20,945 nt of DNA from Saprospiraceae bacterium (GTDB taxonomy: Bacteria; Bacteroidota; Bacteroidia; Chitinophagales; Saprospiraceae): assembly GCA_013002625.1 (NCBI GenBank), contig JABDJE010000043.1:1-20945 (forward strand), written 5' to 3'. Shown piece by piece: positions 1 to 8,158 of this stretch (position 1 is its first letter; the number at the start of each line of letters is the position of its first letter). The position numbers and the translations under genes are program-made. Under the pieces are notes generated by a model. It ran no database searches. It was given only the letters and a program-made list of their open reading frames with translations, and was not told the DNA's origin.

Positions 1-1
1 G

Positions 2-373
2 TTTACTACCGCTGAGTTGTATACAGTTCAAAACAAATTTGATGAAGCTTTTGCTTTGCTGGACAGCATTACAGTGATGTTTCCTGAGCATTCATTAAAA
101 GATGATATACTTTATCAAAAAGCCAACCTTCATTATAAACTCAAAGAAATAGATAAGGCTAAAGTCTTGTATGAAGAAGTCTATCAGAATTATGAAGAAG
201 AAATTCGCGCCGATAATGCACTCATGAAAGTGGCCGAAATTTATGAGGTACATTATACCGATATTCCAAAAGCAATGGAATTGTATGAGAAACTCTTCAT
301 TGATTTTTCAGACAGCACCTTTGCAGTAGAAGCCAGGAAGCGCTTTCGAAAATTGAGGGGCGATAACATATAG
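2..373 (+). CDS. TPR-repeat protein, C-terminal part (5' end outside window)
   Basis: The frame is open to the left edge, so this is the C-terminal ~123 residues of a longer protein. A TTG at 17 is only an internal leucine codon. The visible part is helical and shows TPR-like pairs: an A-F-A-L-L-D unit followed by P-E-H, a Y-Q-K-A-N-L-H-Y unit, then A-K-V-L-Y-E-E-V and A-M-E-L-Y-E-K-L, ending in a basic tail. TPR arrays are protein-protein interaction scaffolds, and no catalytic motif is visible. It is the first visible gene of a compact plus-strand operon, and only 6 bases separate it from the DUF4286 gene. In this phylum a TPR protein often precedes that gene, which I state from general familiarity. 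The partner and location are unknown, because any signal peptide would lie outside the window. Confidence 0.75.
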   Translation, partial: FTTAELYTVQNKFDEAFALLDSITVMFPEHSLKDDILYQKANLHYKLKEIDKAKVLYEEVYQNYEEEIRADNALMKVAEIYEVHYTDIPKAMELYEKLFIDFSDSTFAVEARKRFRKLRGDNI

Positions 374-379
374 CTTATT

Positions 380-706
380 ATGGATAGCAATGTTGTTTAC
401 AACCTGACATTCAAACTGGGGTCAGATATTTCAGATGACTGGCTCAATAATTTAAAAAGTACTTACTTACCAGAGTGCTATGCATTATACAAGCCAATTC
501 ATACACAGATCAATGAGATTTTAATAAAGGCTGAAGATAACGACCTCACCTTTGCACTGCAATTTACTTTTCCGTCTGAAGGTGCTTTTTTAAATGAGGG
601 GAAACAAATGCTGAAAGTACTTGTTCTATCAATGGACAAGGATTTCAAAAACAGGTACGTTTATTTTGGTACCTTAATGCAGGTATTACACACCGACCCT
701 AAATAA
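380..706 (+). CDS. DUF4286 family protein
   Basis: This is a complete 108-residue cytoplasmic protein with no signal peptide or membrane segment. The N-terminal V-V-Y-N-L-T-F strand, then D-D-W-L-N and a P-E-C-Y segment, a central hydrophobic strand around F-A-L-Q-F and a C-terminal Y-F-G-T-L-M-Q-V-L match my recollection of DUF4286, a small alpha/beta (ferredoxin-like) family almost confined to Bacteroidota. Its function is unknown. In many Bacteroidota it sits beside the rRNA dimethyltransferase gene rsmA, but here an MFS transporter gene follows instead. The ATG at 380 is preceded by a 6-base gap after the upstream stop, and another 6-base gap follows, so co-translation within the operon is likely. 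Family assignment is good; no activity can be given. Confidence 0.75.
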   Translation: MDSNVVYNLTFKLGSDISDDWLNNLKSTYLPECYALYKPIHTQINEILIKAEDNDLTFALQFTFPSEGAFLNEGKQMLKVLVLSMDKDFKNRYVYFGTLMQVLHTDPK

Positions 707-712
707 TTTAAA

Positions 713-1996
713 TTGAACAGAAGCGCAATCATCTTACTCTTTATAGCCAACGCTATTTCAGGAGTGGCCCAGGGTATGAGTATGATTGCCATCCCATGGT
801 ATTTTGCTGAAAAGGAATTGTTGACACAATTTGGAATTGTCTACGTTGTGGCTACAATTATGTCAATGTTCTGGGTGCCGTTGACAGGGTCCATCATTGA
901 TAAATACGATCGTAAGAAAATCTTTTTGGTGTTGACAGTTATTGTAGGGAGTATCCTGTTTGGGATAAGTTCATTGGGATATTATCTGGGCTCTTTACCC
1001 AGCCTTATTGTGGGTGCTGTGTTCTTAATCACATTTTTAAATTATAACCTTCATTACCCATGTCTTTATGCATTTGTGCAGGAAATAAGTGAGCGCAAAC
1101 ACTATGCTCGAATGACTTCAGTGCTGGAGATTATAGGTCAGCTAACAACGATTACGGCGGGGGCAGGCGCAACATTATTATTAGAAGGGTCTGAAGGTGG
1201 TATCCTGAATTTTTTCGGATATCCAATAAATATTGGATTTGATATTCAGCCTTGGGAAATCCACGAAATCTTCATGCTTGACAGTTCAACATATTTTGTT
1301 GCATTCATTATAATTCTCGCAATCAAGTACACCCCTATATTGAAACGTACTGCTGAATCTGGCAACCTTTTCCAACGTATTAAAACAGGGTGGACCTATT
1401 TAAAAGGCGAAACGGCCATCCTTTGGTTTGGTATCTTATCTTTTATGGTATTTATGACGGTTTTACTTGAGGCGTTCTACCTGGGGGTGTCCTATATCAG
1501 TAACCATCTGGAGGCATCGGGGGATACCTATGCCAATTCCAAAATAGCTTATTCTGCAGGAGCAATCCTTATTGGTCTGGTCATACGGTATATTTTTTAC
1601 AGGACATCAATACCATTTGTAGTGACGTTTTTCACCTTGCTTACCGCAGGGATATATCTGCTACTTTTTTCAACCAAATCTCTATTTATTTTGTTTTTAG
1701 CTTTTATGTTGATTGGCGTAACGAATGCAGGTGTACGTGTGGCAAGGATAACTTATTTGTTTAAGAATGTGCCAAACCAATTTTTTGGTCGGGCAGGAAG
1801 TGTTTTCTTTCTGTTCAATATTGTGATGCGGATAATTCTATTATCAATATTTACACTGCCATTCTTTCACAGCTCCAACAATATAATTTATGCATTTTTA
1901 ATTTTAAGTATCATACTGTTGATTACAACTACGCTTTTAATTATACATTATAAATCTTTTGATTTAAGTTTGAGTTCTCAATCGAAAAATTCATAA
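713..1996 (+). CDS. MFS transporter, substrate unknown
   Basis: This is a 427-residue integral inner-membrane protein with about 12 hydrophobic helices, the usual size for the major facilitator superfamily. The superfamily hallmark loop between helices 2 and 3 is present at residues 59-69 (G-S-I-I-D-K-Y-D-R-K-K, a form of the G-x-x-x-D-R-x-x-R-K motif). A central loop follows T-P-I-L-K-R near residue 206. The best start is TTG at 713, because an in-frame stop at 704-706 excludes anything further upstream and the first helix begins at residue 5; the next Met (residue 22) would delete half that helix. The family moves small solutes or drugs by proton- or solute-coupled transport. Nothing in the sequence identifies the cargo, and the neighbours do not help. 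The C-terminal tail is short and Ser-rich. Confidence 0.8.
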   Translation: MNRSAIILLFIANAISGVAQGMSMIAIPWYFAEKELLTQFGIVYVVATIMSMFWVPLTGSIIDKYDRKKIFLVLTVIVGSILFGISSLGYYLGSLPSLIVGAVFLITFLNYNLHYPCLYAFVQEISERKHYARMTSVLEIIGQLTTITAGAGATLLLEGSEGGILNFFGYPINIGFDIQPWEIHEIFMLDSSTYFVAFIIILAIKYTPILKRTAESGNLFQRIKTGWTYLKGETAILWFGILSFMVFMTVLLEAFYLGVSYISNHLEASGDTYANSKIAYSAGAILIGLVIRYIFYRTSIPFVVTFFTLLTAGIYLLLFSTKSLFILFLAFMLIGVTNAGVRVARITYLFKNVPNQFFGRAGSVFFLFNIVMRIILLSIFTLPFFHSSNNIIYAFLILSIILLITTTLLIIHYKSFDLSLSSQSKNS

Positions 1997-1998
1997 AC

Positions 1999-3165
1999 AT
2001 GCAGTTTAACTTCACAGAAGAACAATTGGCCGTTAAGGAAGCAGCCCGGGAATTTGCACAGAGTGAATTACTTCCAGGTGTTATTGAACGCGATAAAAAT
2101 ATGATCCATGCCACAGAGCAAATTAAAGCTATGGGCGAGTTGGGATTTATGGGGATGATGGTGTCTCCGGAGTATGGTGGTGGTGGAATGGACACCTTAT
2201 CTTATGTGCTTGCTATGGAGGAAATTTCTAAAATTGACAATTCTGTTTCTGTAGCTATGTCGGTTAATAACTCCCTGGTATGTTGGGGTCTTGAGAAATT
2301 TGGAACGGAAGAGCAGAAGCAAAAATATCTTACAAAATTGTGTACTGGCGAATGGATAGGGGCATTTTGTCTAAGTGAACCTGAGGCAGGATCTGACGCA
2401 ACTTCTCAGCGCACAACTGCTGTGGATATGGGCGACCACTACTTACTGAATGGAACAAAGAATTGGATTACAAATGGAGGATCTTCAAGCGTTCATCTTG
2501 TAATGGCTCAAACAGATGTTGAGAAAGGGCATCGTGGTATAAACTGCCTGATCGTGGATACTGATTGGGAAGGTGTTACGATTGGGGCTAAGGAAGACAA
2601 ATTGGGAATTCGATCTTCTGACACACATACCATTATGTATAGTGATGTGAAAGTGCCTAAGTCAAATAGAATCGGTGAAGATGGCTTTGGGTTTAAGTTT
2701 GCCATGAAAGTACTTTCCGGTGGTAGAATAGGTATTGCTGCACAAGCTCTTGGAATTGCAGCCGGTGCCTTGGAATTGTCTCAGAAGTATGCTAAAGAAC
2801 GAGAAGCATTTGGCAAACCAATCCATAAGCACCAGGCTATTGGATTTAAATTAGCCGATATGGCAACGGCTGTGGAAGCGGCCCAACTTTTGGTCTACAG
2901 GGCGGCCCAACTTAAGGACAAGGGAGAGAATTTTGATATGGCTGCCAGCCAAGCCAAACTGTTTGCATCCGATGTTGCGATGCGTCACACTGTGGAGGCT
3001 GTTCAGATTCACGGAGGCTATGGTTATGTGAAAGAATATCATGTTGAGCGCCTGATGCGTGATGCTAAGATTACACAAATCTATGAAGGCACATCTGAAA
3101 TACAGAAGTTGGTCATTGCCAGAAGTATTTTAAATGGCCAACTCTATGAACAACTATTGTTCTAG
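1999..3165 (+). CDS. acyl-CoA dehydrogenase (short/branched-chain type)
   Basis: This FAD-dependent cytoplasmic enzyme oxidises acyl-CoA to trans-2-enoyl-CoA and passes electrons to electron-transfer flavoprotein. The length of 388 residues is normal for the short-chain/butyryl type. Three domains are recognisable: an N-terminal helical part, a beta domain carrying the first family signature (C-L-S-E-P-E-A-G-S-D, around residue 123), and a C-terminal helical domain with R-E-A-F-G-K-P and the second signature (Q-I-H-G-G-Y-G-Y, about residue 335). The catalytic base is the Glu in I-Y-E-G-T-S-E, residue 363, the usual position in short-chain enzymes. The chain-length preference cannot be read reliably. 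The ATG is 2 bases after the MFS stop, and the protease gene begins directly after this stop, so it belongs to the operon. No obvious metabolic partner (ETF, thiolase, enoyl-CoA hydratase) lies in the window. Confidence 0.93.
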   Translation: MQFNFTEEQLAVKEAAREFAQSELLPGVIERDKNMIHATEQIKAMGELGFMGMMVSPEYGGGGMDTLSYVLAMEEISKIDNSVSVAMSVNNSLVCWGLEKFGTEEQKQKYLTKLCTGEWIGAFCLSEPEAGSDATSQRTTAVDMGDHYLLNGTKNWITNGGSSSVHLVMAQTDVEKGHRGINCLIVDTDWEGVTIGAKEDKLGIRSSDTHTIMYSDVKVPKSNRIGEDGFGFKFAMKVLSGGRIGIAAQALGIAAGALELSQKYAKEREAFGKPIHKHQAIGFKLADMATAVEAAQLLVYRAAQLKDKGENFDMAASQAKLFASDVAMRHTVEAVQIHGGYGYVKEYHVERLMRDAKITQIYEGTSEIQKLVIARSILNGQLYEQLLF

Positions 3166-3927
3166 GTGGGGCGATCGCTTTATATAGGTACCTACTTAGG
3201 CATACCGGTTAAAGTCCATTGGAGTTTTGGTCTAATTCTTTTGTTGATTGGCTATATAATTTATGACGAAGGATTTAACTTCCAGGAATCAGCTGCTCTT
3301 ATACTTTATGTATTTTCTTTATTCCTCTGCGTCATACTACACGAATACGGTCATGCCTTGGCAGCTCGGCGCTATGGGGTAGGGACGGAAGATATTATCC
3401 TCTCTCCAATTGGGGGTCTGGCCAGGTTGCATCGTATACCCGAAAATCCTAAACAAGAACTTGTAATAGCGATTGCCGGACCGCTGGTTAATCTGATAAT
3501 TGCACTAATTCTGTTTTTGATTATTTTGATAGTTGGTCAGTTTGAGTTAACTCAGCAGGAAAGCATGACCATGCTGATACATCCTATTGGTTTTATACAA
3601 ATGGTACTTCTGTTGAATATAGTACTATTCGTGTTCAATTTGATTCCTGCATTCCCAATGGATGGAGGACGTATACTTCGCGCCGGATTAAGTCTTAAGC
3701 TGGACCGACTCAAAGCAACGCGTATTGCTTCAATCACTGGACGATTTTTATCAGTTGTATTTATGGTGGTAGGTGTGTACTACAGCCATTACGCTTTGAT
3801 CTTTATCGGACTCTTTGTGTACATCATGGCCTTTAAAGAGTATCAATACTTAAAGATGAAGAAAATGCATGAATTGCAACAAGCTCAATTGATTGACATT
3901 AATTACAGCACAACTGAGGAAGAATAG
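3166..3927 (+). CDS. site-2 protease-like M50 membrane metallopeptidase
   Basis: This is a 253-residue polytopic membrane protein with zinc-protease motifs inside membrane segments: H-E-Y-G-H at residues 59-63 (zinc ligands His59 and His63, catalytic Glu60) and N-L-I-P-A-F-P-M-D-G-G around 158-168, whose Asp166 supplies the third ligand. A conserved G-G-L-A-R-L after the first motif and A-I-A-G-P-L-V-N at about 102-109 also fit the SpoIVFB-like branch of M50. About six hydrophobic segments are visible. Neither a PDZ domain (as in RseP) nor CBS domains follow, so this is the minimal form. Such enzymes cleave membrane-embedded substrates such as anti-sigma factors or pro-proteins; the substrate here is unknown. 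The start is GTG at 3166, immediately after the TAG of the acyl-CoA dehydrogenase gene, suggesting translational coupling. Its stop abuts the stop of the opposite-strand gene. Confidence 0.88.
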   Translation: MGRSLYIGTYLGIPVKVHWSFGLILLLIGYIIYDEGFNFQESAALILYVFSLFLCVILHEYGHALAARRYGVGTEDIILSPIGGLARLHRIPENPKQELVIAIAGPLVNLIIALILFLIILIVGQFELTQQESMTMLIHPIGFIQMVLLLNIVLFVFNLIPAFPMDGGRILRAGLSLKLDRLKATRIASITGRFLSVVFMVVGVYYSHYALIFIGLFVYIMAFKEYQYLKMKKMHELQQAQLIDINYSTTEEE

Positions 3928-6900
3928 TTAATTCTGTTCTTTGTGATCTGCCTGATTATTGTTTGAACTGCAGTTGCCCATTGTTATTTCAAAAGTACTT
4001 CCAGCCTTAACTTCAAATCCTTCATTTAAGTTAACTTCTATCAGTGCTTTGAATTCCACATTTCCATTTAATGGTACGACACCAGTTGAATTTATTATTT
4101 CTGCGCCATATACGCCATTCGGAATAGGGTCTTGATCAACATTTTCAACTGGTGGGCAGTTGGGCGGATTATTGTCCACCATCGATACATTATCGAATGC
4201 CATATCACTTGTAAATGCCGGTCCAACCGATCCCTTAAATCGCACCATAATTGATTGACCTGCATAGTTGATCAGATTAATTGCCTGCGCATGCCATTGA
4301 TCTCCTTGATTTCCAGACTTACTCCAAATCACTGTCCAGCTGTTGCCATTATTATTTGATAATTCCAAACTAAGGGTTCCCATATCCGCACCATACATAT
4401 GGTAGTTAAATGAGAACTCAGGGTTGTTAACATTGGTCAGGTCAAATGTTGGCCCTACATGGTAGGCAATATTGTTCAAGTTATCGGTTGCTTCAGTATA
4501 CAGGTAATTTGAGCCATCAAAAGCAGAAGAAGGCCCTGTATTGTTACTAGGTGTACTACCACTATTTATGGTCCAGTTCATATCATCAATACAACTTAAT
4601 ACCCAGGAGTTCGGAGTATTTTCGAAAGATTCACTATACGGGTAATTACTTACCGTTGGTGCTGTGGGTATACCTGCTACAAAGTCGAAGTCAAAATCAA
4701 AACCCAACTGACTCCACTTATCATCCCATTCAATATAATAGGTGACTCCTGCACTCACACATAACTCCAAATAAGAGGCATAATGTGCCGAACCGGATGA
4801 CATTTCACAGAAGTCATCATTTGTTCCAATGGTGTTTAAGTTGGCGCAACTGCCATCATGAACGAAGAGTCGAGTGTCAACCCCACCACCACATGATTTG
4901 ATGGTTATCAACCCACTGCTCGGCGCTACAAAATAATACCAGTTGGCATTTTGTCCAGCCTGAGATCCACCATTTCCTTGGTTTGGACCAGGCGCAGTAT
5001 AATTGCCATTAGACGTGATTTCAAACGCGTCTGTGCAATTGAAATTTGTAGAGCACGCGTTTGGTGCATCCACAACTTCATTGTTTAAAGAACAGCTTGG
5101 TTCATTATCATCGATTATATTGATGGATAAATCACCATTTATAATAAGATAACCATTGCCATTATTATCAAAGACTACCGGGGTACCGTAGTTTAAATTG
5201 GATGCAGCAACATCGCCGGTGACAGAATATGTAGAACCAATATTATCTCCCGTTGGGTTAATACTAAAAGTAAAGGTGTCATCATCTCCTGAAGGCGTAC
5301 CATTATCATCACAAGGTAAAACTGTGATGCCGGCATCCAACATGATGCAAGGACAGAAATCCGGATTTGTAAACAAATTATTTTCAGTTAGACTACAAGC
5401 GGGATCATCACTGAAGGATACATTTACATCAACCATATTACCGTCTAAAGGAAGATTGAGCAAAGTAACCGTTTGTGGGCTGCCTGAAATAACAAAGTTC
5501 TGTCCATTGACAGTCAATGTGCCAGTGGCCGGTGGACTGGTATAACTTACTTCAAGGTTCCGTGCATAGCTGCCTTGAACTTCTTCACAAAAGGCTATAC
5601 CTAGATCTACGACATCATCAATAGAGCAGGGCAAGGATGTAAGTGGTGCTTCCCAGACGCCTCGCCCGAATGTTGCAGCGCGTAAGGTATTGTCTACTTC
5701 GTTAATGTCCAATTCAAGGATTATTACATTTGGAAGACCTGTTCCAAAAGCAGCCCAGTCAGACATTGATGCGTCTTTGTAATATACACCAAGATCAGTA
5801 CCGACATATAAGCCTTCGTTGGTGCCTTCATCGTATACAATGGTGTTCATATCAATATTCGGCAAACTTCCTGTGATATTGGTCCAGGAGCTGCCACCAT
5901 TTGTTGATTCGAATATATCGTGATTGGAACAAACCCACACATGATTTTCATCTGTCGGGTCAATTTCTATCCACCTGATACTGTTACCCGGATCCGTTGT
6001 CAGAGCCCAGGAGGTACCACCGTTGGTGGATTTCCAAAGGTTTGAATAATCTGTTGTATAGATATAATTGCTATTGGATTTTGCAACATCAATATATTGC
6101 AGCCTGGCACTTCCTGATGTCAGGGCCATCCCATAAGGGTCGGTCCATGTCACCCCGTCATTAGTACTCTTCCAAATTCTATCATAACCCGTATACAATG
6201 TACTTGTATTGTTTTGATCAATTTTAATTGGAGTAACCCAAGCTCCATCGACCCCAGTTGTATTGTCATCAATCATGGCAGAGAAACTGCCTCCACTATT
6301 TGTAGAACGAAAGAAATGACCATATTGATAACTGATAAATAGATTGGTGGCATCACTTGGATCGATGGCATTATCCATTCCGTCACCGCCAAACTCATGT
6401 GTCCAACTTGTCGAAATTAGCTGATGTGTCCCATTATCTTGTGCCCCAGCCAACATTATATCGGCATTGGTTTCTGCATTTGAAATTCTATAATATTGTG
6501 TGATGGCAAGACCATTATTCAGGGCAGTCCAGGATGTTCCATCATTTGTGGATTTCCAAATACCACCGTCAGATCCAACAAATAATTCAGATCCAAAATA
6601 TTTTGCAAAATGATGATCTACATGAACTCCGCTTCCTGAATTTACCCATGTTACACCACCGTCGGTTGATTTTCTAAATCCAACGCCACCGGCGAATAAT
6701 GTATTTTCATCATTTTCGTCAACGGTGAAAGACCAATCATACCATTGCTGACTTCCAAGTACGGGAGCGGTGGTGACACTGACTTCAGTGACTGTAGCAC
6801 CCGAATTGGTGGACTTGTACAATGCATAAAAGTCATTGGCATTGCTTGAATCATTATAGGCAGCCAAGAAATAGACCAGATTAGGATTGTCATCAGTAAC

Positions 6901-7866
6901 CCCTATTGCCACACGTTTTATGGTTGAAGTATGAGGAAGTGTAATTTGGGTCCATGACTGACCATTATCTGTAGATCTGTAATATTTAGCGGTACCGCCC
7001 GATCCACAATAGTTAGAAGAGGTTGTACCATAGATAATATTCGGATTTGTTGGTTTCACTTGCATATGCCTCAAACATGCTACAGATAAGACTTCAGTCC
7101 AGGTATTCCAGCCATCTGTTGTTCTGTAGACGCCATTGGTTGTGGAGGCAATCATAATATCCCCATTTGTAGGGTGTATAATTAATCTGTGTATGAGGTA
7201 AAAGGATAGTCCTGATGCAGTAGGCACAAAGTTCGTTATGGTCCATGTATTACCGCCATCCGTTGACTTTAATATTCCGAAGGTACTGGTATCATTATGG
7301 TCCCTATCTCCAGTAGCGATATACATCGTATCGGGATTTGTTGGGTGAAATACGATATCAGACACTCCCAAATTTGTCAGAAAGTCTGAGTTGGTTGTCC
7401 AACTAGACCCACCATTTGTGGATTTCCATATGCCGCCTGCAGGTGAGCCGGCAAATAATATACTACTATTGGTAGGATGTTGAGCAATTACATTTATTCT
7501 TCCAATTCCATTATTTCCCGAAGGATGATTGAAAGGACCCAGAGCTGTCCAGGTATTGCTACTACTTTTATTATTAGGATTTAGTTTTGTATAAGCCTCA
7601 TAGGCTAATTGTCGCTCCAATGGATTGCGATAGCCTTCTTTGTCAACACGTGTTTCTTGAAGATATTCCCATCTCTTGAAAGGCTTATGTCCCGCACCTC
7701 CAGGGATTTCTTCGTCGCCCCAATACGCTTCATATGCTTTTTGAATTTCAAAGAAATTCATATCGGGATTACCCATCATGTCTTCCCATGTGGGTATATT
7801 TGATTGAGACTGTAACACCATACTTGATAATGCAAGGATGCAAACCAAGCTAAACATTCGAATCAT
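3928..7866 (-). CDS. large secreted Asp-box beta-propeller protein with MAM-like and C-terminal coathanger-type domains
   Basis: This is a 1312-residue exported protein. Residues 1-20 form a signal peptide, with likely cleavage before Gln21. Residues ~105-740 form a sortilin/BNR-type propeller with about ten Asp-box motifs (S-T-x-G-G-x-S-W and variants) near residues 149, 201, 249, 298, 400, 439, 521, 567, 613 and 654, a degenerate one at 352, and the closing G-R-G-V-W-E at 734-739. Next come beta-rich Cys-containing segments (~745-940), a PPC-like beta domain (~943-1063), a MAM-like jelly-roll (~1075-1230; starts Y-S-E-S-F-E, ends M-A-F-D-N-V-S-M) and a segment at ~1248-1299 resembling the 3-coathanger stack domain. 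It is probably surface-exposed or secreted and binds protein or glycan; no catalytic residues are evident. I see no typical type IX sorting domain: the end is a 13-residue hydrophilic tail. The start is ATG at 7866, with Met4 as an alternative. It is transcribed alone, after a terminator at about 7989-8030. Confidence 0.85.
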   Translation of the reverse strand: MIRMFSLVCILALSSMVLQSQSNIPTWEDMMGNPDMNFFEIQKAYEAYWGDEEIPGGAGHKPFKRWEYLQETRVDKEGYRNPLERQLAYEAYTKLNPNNKSSSNTWTALGPFNHPSGNNGIGRINVIAQHPTNSSILFAGSPAGGIWKSTNGGSSWTTNSDFLTNLGVSDIVFHPTNPDTMYIATGDRDHNDTSTFGILKSTDGGNTWTITNFVPTASGLSFYLIHRLIIHPTNGDIMIASTTNGVYRTTDGWNTWTEVLSVACLRHMQVKPTNPNIIYGTTSSNYCGSGGTAKYYRSTDNGQSWTQITLPHTSTIKRVAIGVTDDNPNLVYFLAAYNDSSNANDFYALYKSTNSGATVTEVSVTTAPVLGSQQWYDWSFTVDENDENTLFAGGVGFRKSTDGGVTWVNSGSGVHVDHHFAKYFGSELFVGSDGGIWKSTNDGTSWTALNNGLAITQYYRISNAETNADIMLAGAQDNGTHQLISTSWTHEFGGDGMDNAIDPSDATNLFISYQYGHFFRSTNSGGSFSAMIDDNTTGVDGAWVTPIKIDQNNTSTLYTGYDRIWKSTNDGVTWTDPYGMALTSGSARLQYIDVAKSNSNYIYTTDYSNLWKSTNGGTSWALTTDPGNSIRWIEIDPTDENHVWVCSNHDIFESTNGGSSWTNITGSLPNIDMNTIVYDEGTNEGLYVGTDLGVYYKDASMSDWAAFGTGLPNVIILELDINEVDNTLRAATFGRGVWEAPLTSLPCSIDDVVDLGIAFCEEVQGSYARNLEVSYTSPPATGTLTVNGQNFVISGSPQTVTLLNLPLDGNMVDVNVSFSDDPACSLTENNLFTNPDFCPCIMLDAGITVLPCDDNGTPSGDDDTFTFSINPTGDNIGSTYSVTGDVAASNLNYGTPVVFDNNGNGYLIINGDLSINIIDDNEPSCSLNNEVVDAPNACSTNFNCTDAFEITSNGNYTAPGPNQGNGGSQAGQNANWYYFVAPSSGLITIKSCGGGVDTRLFVHDGSCANLNTIGTNDDFCEMSSGSAHYASYLELCVSAGVTYYIEWDDKWSQLGFDFDFDFVAGIPTAPTVSNYPYSESFENTPNSWVLSCIDDMNWTINSGSTPSNNTGPSSAFDGSNYLYTEATDNLNNIAYHVGPTFDLTNVNNPEFSFNYHMYGADMGTLSLELSNNNGNSWTVIWSKSGNQGDQWHAQAINLINYAGQSIMVRFKGSVGPAFTSDMAFDNVSMVDNNPPNCPPVENVDQDPIPNGVYGAEIINSTGVVPLNGNVEFKALIEVNLNEGFEVKAGSTFEITMGNCSSNNNQADHKEQN

Positions 7867-7987
7867 AAATTGCTGAGTTTTTACTATTTCATATAGGTTT
7901 CAAGCATTTAAGAGTGTTAGAGAATTGTGTTTTACCTGGAATACGTAATGGCTGAACTTTATTTATGGCAAAGTTCTCGATTGAACA

Positions 7988-8071
7988 GAAAAAAAAAGCC
8001 GGTCCTAGTTTTCCCCCTACGAACCGGCCTGAAGAAGATCTCGATTACTCAAATATCCTTCTCCAATAATC
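7988..8071 (-). ncRNA. candidate structured small RNA or attenuator ending at the terminator
   Basis: In the minus-strand transcript upstream of the terminator, two helices can form. The first is GAUUAU (8071-8066) with GUAAUC (8048-8043), all six paired with one G-U. The second is GAGAAGGAU (8063-8055) with AUCUUCUUC (8039-8031), eight of nine paired. Their arms interleave, so they would form a pseudoknot or be alternatives. The terminator hairpin begins one base after the second helix. A weak promoter lies upstream: TTTTTGG at 8107-8101, then about 20 bases later TAGTTGTT at 8081-8074. No open reading frame of interest covers it in the sense direction. It could equally be a 3' UTR of the permease operon. 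I recognise no named RNA family. Confidence 0.35.
7989..8030 (-). terminator. intrinsic terminator, minus strand
   Basis: Read on the minus strand, GCCGGT (8028-8023) pairs with ACCGGC (8003-7998), extended by G-U and A-U pairs to 8 bp. A run of nine U follows (plus-strand A at 7989-7997). The apical loop is unusually long at 19 nt and contains GGGGGAAAA. It lies about 130 bases after the stop of the ABC permease gene and 120 bases before the propeller gene start. It should end the 14276-to-8159 operon, or a short RNA starting near 8070, and so separates that transcript from the propeller gene. Confidence 0.75.
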
Positions 8072-8073
8072 TG

Positions 8074-8107
8074 AACAACTATCTATTAGCATATATCTTG
8101 CCAAAAA
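8074..8107 (-). promoter_or_regulatory. weak Bacteroidota-type promoter candidate upstream of the structured RNA
   Basis: The minus strand reads TTTTTGG (8107-8101) and, about 20 bases downstream, TAGTTGTT (8081-8074). The phylum consensus is TTTG-N19-21-TAnnTTTG. The -33 part is good and the spacing is right, but only four of six defined -7 bases match. If used, transcription would start near 8068 and make an RNA of about 80 nt ending at the U-run. Confidence 0.22.
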
Positions 8108-8158
8108 TGCCATTCAGTATATTTTTTTAGAAAAATTTAAAATATGTAACGTGGTCTG

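Noticed and set aside
3171..3178. GCGATCGC octamer palindrome
   Set aside because: It occurs as part of codons at the start of the protease gene and I saw no array of copies, so it is not evidence of a repeat family or regulatory site.
3966..3975. AACTGCAGTT perfect palindrome near the convergent junction
   Set aside because: It is a 10-bp palindrome without loop or U-tract inside a coding region; it does not support a terminator.
5198..5545. 115-codon plus-strand open frame opposite the propeller gene
   Set aside because: It lies wholly inside the minus-strand gene, whose domains and Asp-boxes are continuous there; its translation has no recognisable family or start context.
6651..6893. 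80-codon minus-strand open frame within the propeller gene
   Set aside because: It is a different reading frame inside the same-strand gene, with repeated low-complexity composition; a shadow.
6000..7440. Recurring short DNA similarity (GTGGATTTCCA-like segments)
   Set aside because: These are the codons of the repeated Asp-boxes in the propeller; spacing varies and no exact tandem repeat or CRISPR-like array is formed.
7927..8130. 67-codon plus-strand open frame in the 7867-8158 gap
   Set aside because: It runs through the terminator stem, the A-run and the paired arms of the minus-strand RNA; its composition is AT-driven and no family is recognisable.
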